Shown here one piece after another: positions 36,772 to 53,094 of a DNA stretch of 64,000 bases. Below the pieces are notes generated by a model. That model was not told the origin of the DNA. It was given only the letters and a program-made list of their open reading frames with translations, and ran no database searches. The position numbers and the translations under genes were made by a program. Each line of letters opens with the position of its first letter. The first letter of the stretch is position 1. Source of the stretch: Macrocybe gigantea (Eukaryota; Basidiomycota; Agaricomycetes; Agaricales; Callistosporiaceae); NCBI GenBank assembly GCA_011319805.1, contig SJRY01000266.1, positions 372,001-436,000 on the forward strand, written 5' to 3'.

Positions 36772-38587
36772 AAGGGAGAGTCTGAATCTACGACATGAGC
36801 GAAGTTGGGCTTTCATCGTTTCTAACCTATAGAGTAATTTATACAATGATGTAGATACCTTCGCGGTGGGTGACGCTAATACCACTCCATGGCATTAATC
36901 TTATGGATGGCCCTTGTCGTCAAAATCTGGTGTGTATGGAGAAGACAACGGCAAGCCTGCGATCGATCCAGAACTGAGTTGATTGGCCAAATCAAGTTCG
37001 GGCTGAGGGATGAGCGTGACTGATCCGGAGTCTGCTAGGAGGATCTGTCGACGAGGAAAGCGTAGATCCGTAGAGGCGCTACTTGCGGCAGATGAAAACG
37101 GGCTGTCTCAACCAGAACGCGATAAGGCATGCGGATATCGGCTTGCTTGTTTGTGAGACACATGCAGATGATATAGTAGCTTCGAATCTGAGACGGATAT
37201 AGGACCAACTGACATCAAATTTGACACCGAGTAGTTATTCGGGAAGAAGAGCATTTACTCCTGCTCATACGACCACAGAGCGCGATGTTGGCATTGGAAA
37301 ACGAGCATCTCGGTAGGTGGTGATGCTGGGCAGCAAACCAAACACAAGCGGGCTCGGCTTTCCGATCCGGCTTTGTACATGCCTTTCATTCGGTTCTTGC
37401 AAGATAGAGCAGATGACCAAGTTCGCTGATTTTTGGGGATTAGTGACGCGTCCGAATGCCGAAGAACGGCGGTGGGCACGGCCTTTCCACATCCACGCCG
37501 CATGACTAGCATTCGGACATAACTTCAAATGGACCGCAGCAATGAGGCCCCCTCGCCCGGATGGTAAGTTAAAGCTCCGTGACTTGACGACAGCAAAAAG
37601 AAAAAAAAGAAAAAGAAGTCAAGTTGACGCAAGCCATGCGTATGAGGCATGGCAAGAAAAGGAGCAAACCTTGAGCACTGCCGTCACCCTATGGCACGTT
37701 AAGATCGGCTGTCTCTATTATTGGGCTACGGTGTGTCGGAACGGGAGCTGAAATAGAGACGATCGTATGGGAATACAAAAACCATTAAAAATAACAAAGC
37801 ATACTCTGGTCTTTGATTTCGCTTGATTTGTAACAATGGCACTTGATTTTGGGGATGCGTGGCTGGTCTGCAGCATCAGCAGATTCTGTCTCGGGAAAAT
37901 TGACGCTGTAGCAGTATCCTTTTTTTTTTACCCTCCCTCCCTCAACGCATGTAAGCTAACACCGTGAGATGGCCTGCGGATCACTCTACTGTCCAAGCCG
38001 TTAGCAACAAGTGGTTGTGCAGTTGAGGGCGCCATTCAGCAGTCCTACGGTCTTCGATCCGATTGTGGATGCAATGAAGCGGATCTCCCATCAAAGCATT
38101 GGCAGAAGGCTTGCGAGAAGTATGTCGTATGGATGCGGTGACGCGTACGGACCGGGTTGAAAACGTCGAGGCCTGGACTTGCGTGACGAGAGTGAATGGT
38201 ATTTTGACGCTACGGATCAGGTCGGCAGTTCGGCGCATTTTCAACATGAGCAGTTTCGTAGAAAAAAAAATCGTACATATACAATTAAAATGTATTCCAG
38301 ATAGCAGACAAAACAAAACAAAAAAAAATGGATACATCGAAATCGCTGCTTATGTGTCTATGTTTTGAGGCAGCCCGCTCTTTGATAAGATAATACCACC
38401 TCATCGGTCTGCTAAGATACTTTGCGGTTGGAGGTTACATCCCGGATGCTGCTGGTGGATGGGAAGCAGTGCCAAAAAAAAATACAAAGGAGCGAAAGGC
38501 ACCCAACGTAGGATGGGCACACTGTGAAGGTCAGTTCTCCCATCTTGTCAGTTCTTTGTAAAAGAAAGGGCTGCCAAAGCTCAGACG
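36772..38587. other. Gene-free interval of about 1.8 kb
   Basis: Convergent 3' ends of Rad4 and TRM61. Contains short frames only, an A-rich tract (37596-37616) and T or A runs near 37920 and 38325. No gene, tRNA or transposon was recognised. Confidence 0.4.
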
Positions 38588-40507
<1,920 letters not shown>

Positions 40508-40767
40508 CGTACAAATTCTGTTTCTTTTTTCCTTTTTCTTTTTTATTTTTTTGAGTCGGAGACGCCGCGGAGTGATCTCGATCGATGAGATCCTGCCGAG
40601 TTTGGGATTGTTGTGGTCTATGTACGTAGCCGCGGACGATCTCTTCTCGAGCAAAAAAGTCAACAATCTCATCGCCTGGATGGTCGGTATTAGATAAATC
40701 TCCCAAAAGACCGCCTTTTTTTTACGCCCCGCCTACTCCCCATCACACACAACCCCGTCCCTCGCTC
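40508..40767. promoter_or_regulatory. Divergent promoter, TRM61 and PAS gene
   Basis: Starts are 260 bp apart on opposite strands. The interval is T-rich on the plus strand (40520-40550 and 40717-40725). Confidence 0.4.
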
Positions 40768-42515
40768 ATGCAGCATTTTCCCGAGCCTGTATCCTTTAGT
40801 AGGCACCTTTCTCCTGATATTCAAGTCCCATTTTTTTTTCATTTTCACCCATCTCTAGTCGGCATCGTCGACTTTTCGCAAGACGTAGGCTGATTGCTAA
40901 TTATCTCACTCAGTTCATTTATTTATTAATTCTCTCAGGCCAAATGGCTCTACATGACAGACTCCGTAACCCTCCTTCTCGGTGGGTGCTGACATCCGAC
41001 AGAAAAATATTCTGATTCTCAATGACGAAAAAAATCCAGGATATGAGCCTCGCGACCTCATAGGCCGACCTTCCCTTGAGCTCGTCCACCCGGACGAATA
41101 TACCAGAGTCAAGCAACTCCATTAGTGAGTTGCTCCGCCACCGCTTTAGGGGGACGCTGACGAGGCCCTACAGCGATACAATCACCCAGGATAAAGCTGC
41201 GGTGCTCGTCTATCTGAGGATGAAGCACAAGAATCCAGATAAGGGCTATGTCCTCTGCGGCATCGTGAGCACTGCCTCTGCCCTATCTGCATCCTCTGAC
41301 CGATCTATCTCACCGCAACCCTTATGGGCTTCAACCCCACACTCCAGTCCCGGTTGGTATATCTCGTCATTTTTAATTCACCGGACATGCGTTGCTGACG
41401 AAACCCTAATCCTGATGCAGAACCGTTGTGCACAACGTCCTCGTCGGCAGCGTTTCCTTCGCCAGCCCGGGGGCCAAGGCCCTTCATAATGCCTCGACAG
41501 CTCAAGAAATCACCATAATCTCGCCTGTCGCCGACAGCTTCCAGATAAAGGTGAGAGAGGGTCTAGACCTGTCGAACCTGCTTCCAACTCGACAGCGACG
41601 CTAACCTGGAAGTTTTCTTTCCTTCCTTCTGCTTCGCGCTCCACTTACCGACCTAGCGATGGCATGATCCGCTGCCCAGTAACGGCTCGGCCAAGCACCC
41701 ACTTATTCGTACGTCTCCACGGTCGCCCGTCTCGACGACACAGTGGAGCTCCAGCCCACGGAGCACCGGAAGCGGTAGCGGAGGCACAGGGGGCCCGGGC
41801 AGTGGCAGCTCCGACAGCGAGTCGGAGAGCTACTCGAGCGTGAGCCCCAGGTCCAGTCCGCATGTCCAACTGGAGCCTCGAGACTCGTTCACGTTCGACC
41901 ACCTGCCGAACCAGTCCCTGCGTACGCTCTTCATCCTCGACCGCTTCTCGCTCCGCGTCCCGATCCTGTATTGCTCCAACGACCTCCTCGTCACGACCAC
42001 TAGCGCGATCGGCCGAAGTTTTTTCGACTTTGTCGCGCAGAAGGACGAGGACGTGGTCAGGAACTGGATCGACTGCGTCAAGGGATGGGGCGTGAATGAA
42101 GCTGGTGGCCCCAGCGATGGCGGATTCGGTTTTGGAAGGTTTACGCTCCTCACGACGAGGAGGGATTCGAGGTTTGTGTGTTTTCTCTCTTTCTTGGATT
42201 TGCAGAGTGCTTGCTGAAATGATGTTCGCTACCAATAGCGTTAGGGTACCCGAACCGCCCGCCTCGCGATCGAGAAGAAATCGCCTCTCGCGTTCCGACA
42301 GCCGGACGTCAAGCGGCTCGCTTCATCACCATCACCGCGAGCGCGACCCACTGCACTTGCACCATCATCACCACCATCATCACCATGATAGCCCACACGC
42401 GCAGTATCCCCATCTCCCACCCATAGAGGCGCCGTTCCAGATACCCGTAGACGCTATATTCTCCGCGCACTCGGACGGACTGATGGTCATCCTCCGGCGT
42501 AGCTTGGAGGCCTGA
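40768..42515 (+). CDS. PAS-domain protein with a His-rich tail
   Basis: Opens with very small exons: 40768-40798 (31 nt), 40859-40884 (26 nt), 40939-40981 (43 nt) and 41040-41124 (85 nt), which join in phase as MQHFPEPVSF, IGIVDFSQD, AKWLYMTDSVTLLLG and YEPRDLIGRPSLELVHPDEY. That is a PAS fold with the GYxxxxLIGR signature. It continues with DKAAVLVYLRMKHK and VVHNVLVGSVSFASPGAKAL. A second PAS-like segment is LRTLFILDRFSLRVPILYCS with SFFDFVAQKDEDVVRNWID. The C-terminus has a His-rich run (about 42320-42400) and ends at 42515. PAS domains sense light, oxygen, redox or ligands; no Cys of the LOV type was spotted, so the signal is unknown. The junction near 41265-41420 is unresolved. Confidence 0.65.
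42310..42400 (+). repeat. CAT/CAC codon run coding poly-His
   Basis: Imperfect trinucleotide repeat of CAT and CAC codons inside the PAS gene, giving one His block near 42323-42340 and a longer one of about nine His near 42358-42386. Confidence 0.7.
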
Positions 42516-43710
42516 GTCTCGAGCTGGATGAGATAAATATCGGTCTTTATTTTCTTTTACCCGTATGTATGCTGTGTTGACGCCCTGCGGACCACCTTCG
42601 ACCACCACCATCCAATTCTCCAGATCCGCAATTCCCCTCCCTCCTCAGTGTCCCGTTTCCTCTTTGCTAAGTTAACTGTTACTTACATATGCATCTTGTA
42701 TCCATGTCTAGTTCTGCCGTTTTCTTTTTTCTATCTGTAGACTGTATGCTTTCGGGGTGTTTCTTTTTTCTTTTCTTTCTGGCGTTATCGATACCGTTTG
42801 TATGACCCTACTTTTCCTGTATTTTGATAAGAAAGAAGCAACACGGTTTTGCTCGATTTTCCCGCGTGTTTCTGATGCGGAGCGAAAAAAACCCCTGGCA
42901 ATGCGGCTGGAGGTAGACCTGCCAAACCCAGATCGAAATATCATCGCCTCGTACAGCCAACAACAGCCTCCTTTGATCTCATTCCCATCCTAGGTTTTTT
43001 TATACCTCCGCGATGCGGACCGAAAAAATACCGGCTAGATGGAGTTATGACGGACGCCATCATATCTCCGTCACTGCATCCGTTACAGTATAGCGATGCA
43101 ACGATACAGTCTGTGGCACGCACTTGGCGGCCGACGAAGAGACTTCATTATTCATTCGTTCCCAACCCTGCTCCTGTAAAGCATGGTATCAAATTAAATC
43201 TGCCATCTAAAGCCGATCATACATAACGAACAGCCCTATTTCGCATCTGTCTAATTTAATTTCTTTCCATTTCTCGAACTCTCCACTCCAGAGAAGATCC
43301 AACAGAATGCCAACGAATCTCATGAGAAAAAAAAAAAGCTGTGAGTGATAGAGTTCAGTCCTTCAGCCCCTTATCCATGCCTGATTCATTACAACGTGTG
43401 CGTTCGAAGCCCTTGTAGACGAGCACGAATTCCCATGCGCAGAGATCCGACCGAGTCCTGGTGCTTGAAGGTAATCTCTCTCTCGTAAGTTTCACACAGA
43501 ACAGGTCAGGTCACGCTAAGCGCTCGGAGGAAATCCAGACCCAGCGTGGCGGCTCCTCGGCAAAAAACCACGGGATGAGAAACCGCATGTATGGGCGAAC
43601 CTGACATTACAGAGCAAAGTATGAAATAGCACATAGTTCGTGTTGCCCGATGGGGGAAATGACAACGGCCATCGACGGAAGCAGAAATGCAGCACATCAC
43701 CCGAGTTCTC
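42516..43710. other. Gene-free interval of about 1.2 kb
   Basis: 3' ends of the PAS and galactosidase genes converge here. T-rich (42719-42780) and contains an A-run (43328-43337). No gene supported. Confidence 0.4.
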
Positions 43711-46293
43711 CTAGTTCGATACGCCGACGCGGAAAAAGTCTGGTGCAAACGCTGTGGGGTTGAAAATCTGAATGGTGTTCGTCTTGCCGGGCCTGAACCC
43801 GGGCAGGGACACGAGGTAGCCTGAGAACAGAATGTCCCAGCTCTAAATGGCGGTAGATACAGTATACCAAGACCCCAAGAAGTAAGTCCAGGATAACAAG
43901 CAAGCGAGAAAAGGGCCATAGTCAGCACATAATGTACCCGCGAAACATCTCGGGCCCCGCATGGGGGAACATCGGTCACACATACCTGCGCGGAGATAGG
44001 CATCTGCACTTGTACAGCAGACCCTCCGTTCACACTGATGAATGCATTCCGGCAGTTGGAACACGCGTTGTTGCTGAACGCGATATCACCGTTGATGTAA
44101 TCGATTGAGAGCGTCTTGGTCCCACCCGCCGCGCCACCGTCGACGTTATTGATGGTTAGCGTACCCCATTCCCAATGAAACCGACTACCGTGACAGAAGA
44201 GTTCACGACGCGAGTGTTGGCGCCCCCTGCTAGCGTGTTCGTCGAGGCTGCCGCGAGGTAGAAGGTGAAACTGAGGGGGGAAGCGGCAACAACGTTGGTA
44301 AGCTTGAGAACGATACAGCCATGGGCGGCCACGGTGGCAGTATATCTAGATGTATCCGTTTCGCTTTTGAGCGAGATGGCAGGGGAAGCGAGAGAACGAA
44401 CTTACGCGTTCGTGATAGTGCCAAGAAAGCCGCCTGTGATGAGATCGGTCGCAGTGGCGGAAGAAAACCCAATATCGGCAAGATTAAACACGAGGGACCT
44501 CGATGAATTCTGCCAATTGATGATGACTAGAAATTCCGTTGAGCAATGAGCCTGGATATCGGTAGTCAACTTCAATCTGTACTAACGTGCGACAGTGGAC
44601 CCATCCGACAAGAGTCCAGCCCAGACATCGTGATCGTTGGTATGGCGGCGTTTGAAGCTTATCGACTTGCCCAAAGAATCTTGCTGGTGTCAAGCGAGTT
44701 AGAAAGTAGTGCGCGAGGTCGAGGCTGAAGGAGATCACATTCAGTGCGATGATTCTTGGGTTCTTGAGTATGTTGAGCGTCTGCGTCGATGCCTTCAAGA
44801 GGTCTGTGCCGATGATCAACGGAGACCTGCGAGGCTATGTAAGCTATCCGGTATCCAGAAAAAAGTGATACACAAAGGTATACTTGACCGCAGCCCAAAA
44901 TGCAAAATGGGTCTGCTGTTCTGCGGCCGTTAGTCCCGAGTTCCCGACCTCCAGCATGTCGAGATCTGTCGCCGTCCCGTTGAGCATGGCTGCGGACAGA
45001 GTGGATTCTATGCAGACCATTCCATGCGCCTGGACCCCGAATTGGGTGATGGGGACAACTTGATTTATGATCCTGAAGAGGTTGTCCCATGACGCTGGTG
45101 GCCCAATATCATTGCTAAGACTGTTTCAGCACTTGTGCAAGGCAGTGCTTCCGATGGACATACGATATTCTCCATCTTTCTGGATGTTAGTCTGATGCAT
45201 TCCGATGTCTTTGCAATTAACTTACGAGTTTCCGACAGCGCTTGCAGGCCATCTAGCCGGATCTTAGCGGATACGAAAATATCAATCAACGGCACACGTC
45301 CTGGTCCGCTTTGCTCACCTTGCACGCCCCATTCGCATATAGAAAATACGATAGGTCGATTTGTGGCAAGTAGAGCATCTCGCATAGTGACGTAGTGCGG
45401 CTACATTCGGCGTAGAATCATGCTCGTCCAAGCGTCCAGAGAAAGCGCTACCTGAATCTAAAGTTGGGATCAGAACGCATCGACATAAAGATGTCGTGGA
45501 AGTCACTTGTATGGGAGGATCAAAATTGACGAAATCCGTCGAACTGACTGTTGGGAATGTGAGAAACTGTTGAAGATAAACCGAATTGTTCAGTAGCATT
45601 ACCAGCATAGCAATTATCGTACTGTGGAATGCATGACAGTCAAATACCGCCGAGATGCCGTATTGTATCCATACCTTCAAGTAGTCAGCGCCCCACGACG
45701 CGAAGCTTTTCGCGTCGTCTACCTCGTGACCAAGGCTTCCTAGATAATGGGCCGTGCCGCCGACAAAATCGCAGGCAAAGAACCCGCTGCTCCGAGATGA
45801 TCAACGTAGATCAAGCCACATCTAGATAACCAAGCCCACCCATCAGAATAGATTCCGAACTTCAATCCCAAGCTGTGGATAAACGAAGACAGAGCTGGAA
45901 TCCCAGAAGGAATAATCGTTGTGTCCCAGGTAAATCCGCCAGTGGCATTTCGAGCCTTGCCTTGCCACCCACAATCCCTGGCGCCGGGAGTTGATGCTGG
46001 GCTAGGGCGGGTTTATGCAGATTCCCAGCAAGACTTACAAATTGACATATTTGTATCCCAGAGAACTAAGACCCAGATTAACCAGGCTCTGAGCGGCTGC
46101 TCGATATTGCGCCTCGGTAGTCGAACACCTGAGCGCTTTCGATATTCGAGAACGGTAAACGGTGAGAAATTACGCACGAAAACGCATTGTACGAGTTCCA
46201 CCCCATTGGCGGAGTAACGGCTACCCCATTGTTGAGGGCTAAAGCAGTTGCAGCGAATGCCAGAGACGGGAGAAGGTATTTCCTACGGTACAT
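43711..46293 (-). CDS. GH27 alpha-galactosidase, secreted
   Basis: Hydrolyses terminal alpha-galactosyl residues from oligosaccharides or galactomannan. ATG at 46293; signal peptide MYRRKYLLPSLAFAATALAL. The catalytic barrel opens with NNGVAVTPPMGWNSYNAFSC, characteristic of GH27. Then WGADYLK/YDNCYAGNATEQF (nucleophile Asp in YDNC, split by an intron), RPIVFSICEWGVQG, NDIGPPASWDNLFRIINQVV, TDLDMLEVGNSGLTAAEQQT (acid/base region), IIGTDLLKASTQTLNILKNP, and DSLGKSISFKRRHTNDHDVW. The C-terminal part (LTINNVDGGAAGGTKTLSID, FISVNGGSAVQVQMPISAQ, and FAPDFFRVGVSN) looks like a CBM35-type carbohydrate-binding module. More than ten exons. Stop at 43711-43713. Confidence 0.9.
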
Positions 46294-46673
46294 GGTGAGC
46301 AAGAGGCCGATTGCTTTTTTACGATCCTCTTATTGAGGATTTATCACAAACAAAATACCGCAGAATGCCGCTACGGACCGTCAGAGAAGCCTTCCAGCGT
46401 GTCGCGTGACGAGCGTTGAACCAAGCATCATATGGAACGCTAGAGACGAGAAATGCCCAAGCCGAACGAGTGAATGTCCGCAGAGGAACTGGTTACTCAA
46501 AGAGTCTACTCGCTAGATCTGTACAACTTAATGCGACGCGAGGAGCATCACGCGAGATGGTCTCATCGGTCACATGGTCCGCAAGGATTTTACTGCTCAT
46601 CGTCAATGTTTCCGAGCTTCTGCCTCCCGCTATCATTATCTTTTGCCATCAAGTTCAGACGTCAGAGACGACA
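46294..46673. promoter_or_regulatory. Divergent promoter, galactosidase and MTRu-1-P dehydratase
   Basis: 380 bp between opposite starts. No obvious TATA box or repeated element. Confidence 0.35.
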
Positions 46674-47774
46674 ATGAGCTCTGAGAGCCAAGATCAACTC
46701 GTCATTTCTTCTGACCCCCTTCATGTATTTCCCACAGATCAGATAAGTTGTTTCAAAGCTGACAACTGGGTAGCCTGCCAATCTCATCCCTGAGCTGTGT
46801 CGATCCTTTTACCACGTAAGTTGATCGCCTCCCATGTTCGCTTGTGCTTCTTAAGGATCGTTGTCTGTATAGTTGGGTTGGGTCACTGGAACTGGGGGCG
46901 GTATCTGCATTCGTGTCGGGTAAGTCGTTAACGAAGTGGTCTTGCCTTCCAACTGATGACAGGTTGCGATAAAGCGACAAGGTTTATATCGCCCCATCAG
47001 GCGTTCAAAAGGAGCGAATCGAGCCAAGTCATATATTCGTGCTCCCATACCCACAGCCGCCACCTTCACCTCACACCGATCGTGTCTTCCTCCGACGGCC
47101 CGGGCTAAATCTCAAGGAATCGGCTTGCACCCCACTATTCTGGAATTCGTTTGACCTTCGCGGTGCGGGGAGCTGCATCCATACACACTCTCAACATGCT
47201 GTAATGGCTACCCTATTATGGCCTGGTCCCGTGTTTACTATTTCCCACCAAGTAGGTGTCATCCCATGGACCCCGACACGTTTAGCGAACTCTTTCATTA
47301 ACACCGTCGTTTTCTTTTTAGGAGGTGATTAGGTTTATCACAGATCCATAACCAATCCGTCACCTATGCGTGTCTAGATGATTAAAGGCGTCAGGATTGC
47401 CGGGACTGGTCGTGCCTTGTCTTACTTGGATACATTAGAGCTTCCGATTATCGAAAATACCCCGAACGAAGAGGATTTGAAGGATAGCATGGCCGAGGCC
47501 ATGATCAAATACCCTGACGCCGCTGGCGTACTCGTTCGCAGACATGGCGTTTACGTCTGGGGTTTGTTCGTTTCGTATTAGCAAAGTCTTCGAATTCTGA
47601 TATTGACTTTAGGAGCCGACTGGGAGAAAGCCAAGACACAGACAGAAGTGAGACCTTTTCCGTGAGTTTGGCGCGATGCGTGGACTGACTTCTGTCAACG
47701 CCTAGTGTCTTGATTACCTGTTTGAAATCGGAGTAAAGATGAAGCTCAGCGGTCTCCCTACTGTACTGCCCTGA
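46674..47774 (+). CDS. MDE1: Methylthioribulose-1-phosphate dehydratase
   Basis: Zinc-dependent class II aldolase-fold enzyme of the methionine salvage pathway (MtnB/APIP type). ATG at 46674 ([17 protein letters not shown]). Intron 46725-46773 joins to [14 protein letters not shown], then [56 protein letters not shown] and [18 protein letters not shown], whose H-x-H forms part of the metal site. After an intron come [14 protein letters not shown] sequence, [33 protein letters not shown] (third metal His), WEKAKTQTE and [20 protein letters not shown]. Seven exons, full length, all phases agree. Cytosolic. Confidence 0.93.
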
Positions 47775-47975
47775 TTGAAAGCAAATAGATTAGAGAATTC
47801 TGTGTATCCTGGAATTTGGTCTAGCTTCTTCGATCTGTCCATAAACATGTGTAAAGCCACCTACTCGCGATCGGTCACATCGGTCACATCACGCGACCAC
47901 GCGTTTAGAGTTGGCATCGCATCCCGGTGCCGTATCAGGACGACACGACGGCATTCGCCTTCATACGCAGACTCG

Positions 47976-51775
<3,800 letters not shown>

Positions 51776-51840
51776 TAGAGATACGTGGGCTGCTTTGCTG
51801 GGATGTAATGTACAATGATGGGTATAGTCGTCAATGCAAG

Positions 51841-53023
51841 TTAGATGGCGAGGGACCATATGCGAATGCCTTCTTCGCGCCTGGACATCATGTCAAGGAG
51901 TTTGGGGCGGCCTGAACCAGTGCGCATGGTGAATATGGCAGAGGTTCCAGCAAACGTCATGCCTATGGAGGAGGGGATATTGAAGTAAGTTGGTTAAATT
52001 CGGGGCGGATTAGACTGACCGTTCTCGCGACCTGTGCGGTTGCACACGATGACGACGGTTTCGTGATGGGGATCTTCGTGATAGCCATCGACGAGAATTT
52101 CCTCCTCGATCCTTCCAAGCTGCCAGAGGAGACGATGGTGGTAGTGCTCGCTGCGCTGCCTGTGCTGTCTGCACGTTGTCTGGATCGGGATTGGCGCCAG
52201 AGCGGTGCTAGGCGCGCGGACCAGTAGCGCAACGTGTTCCAATCGTGATCGTTTGGATCATCCTCCTCTTGTTCCTCTTCCTCTTCTGCATCGAGGCCAC
52301 TAGCGGTAGCGACGGCGGCGCGATCGGGAAACTCGTCGTCGATGGAGCTCTTCTTGTTCGCCTCTGAATCGAGCCACGCGTTGAGGAGCAGCAGGACGCG
52401 CGCGCGGGTCGTGAGACAGTGCTCTGCGAGCTCGTATTTGTATTCCGTCGGATTTGAACCGTCCTGCGGGGGCGGGTTGAGGTCCATGCAGATGCCGATG
52501 GCAGCGGGACGACGGTGGTTGGGTCGACGGGTGGGAAGGGAAGATGGACGGTCTGGAAGCCGGTGCCGGGCTTGGCCCAGGGCAGGTCTGTCTCGAAGAG
52601 GTTGGTTTTGCGATAGTCGAGTACGGGCTCCCCCGCCGGAGAGTATAAGACGACGCTGTTCGCGCCGACGGCCGTGCCTGTGGGGAATGAGGGCGAGTGT
52701 GGGGCGAGCGTGGGAGGCTCGGTGGGGTCGAGGCGTTCTGGGTAGCCTGCGGCGACGTAGCACTGGAGCTGGGCGGCGAGCTCGGCGCAGAAGCGTGCGG
52801 TGGGACCTGCGTGCGGAGGTTCGCAAAGAGGCTGGAGCGCGGCGGGGGTGTCGAAGGCGTAGCCGGTGAAGGCCATCTCCGGGAAGCAGACGATGTCAAC
52901 ATCACGAGGACGGAGAGCGGCGCATATGCGTCGTGCGCGTGCGATGTTGGCGGGAACCTGACCGAGCAGGGGACGGAGCTGAACGACGGCGACTCTGAGG
53001 CGGAGAGGAAGAGGGGGCGGCAT
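51841..53023 (-). CDS. NTA1: Protein N-terminal amidase, nitrilase superfamily
   Basis: Deamidates N-terminal Asn and Gln so that the protein enters the Arg/N-degron pathway. ATG at 53023 (MPPPLPLRLRVAVVQLRPLL). Catalytic Glu in CFPEMAFTGYAFDT, Lys in DYRKTNLFETDLPWAKPG, Cys in AIGICMDLNPPPQ. Later RVLLLLNAWLDSE, then an acidic insertion (EEEEEQEEDD), RIEEEILVDGYHEDPHHETV, VIVCNRTGRENG and, after an intron, MTFAGTSAIFTMRTGSGRPK to the stop at 51841. The frame between LPFPPVDPTTVV and AIGIC needs one extra base near 52505, and another change is needed between WSARLAPLW and the GRIEEE block; both look like sequence error. Starts only 71 bp from AMPK-beta. Confidence 0.88.
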
Positions 53024-53094
53024 GATGACGTAATTCACCAAGGCTGTTTTTTTTTCTTTTGCTTTGCAGAGGAGTGTTTTTTCTTTTTTGGAGA
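53024..53094. promoter_or_regulatory. Very short divergent promoter (71 bp), NTA1 and AMPK-beta
   Basis: T-rich on the plus strand (53046-53060 and 53076-53090), with nothing else between the two starts. At least one promoter must extend into the neighbouring gene. Confidence 0.5.

Noticed and set aside
46743..46773. AT-AG intron in the methylthioribulose-1-phosphate dehydratase gene
   Set aside because: It would be only 31 nt long. A normal GT donor at 46725 gives a 49-nt intron, keeps phase and yields [15 protein letters not shown], which fits the family.
52342..52869. Plus-strand 175-codon Arg-rich frame
   Set aside because: Antisense shadow of the GC-rich NTA1 gene, which has its full catalytic triad on the other strand.
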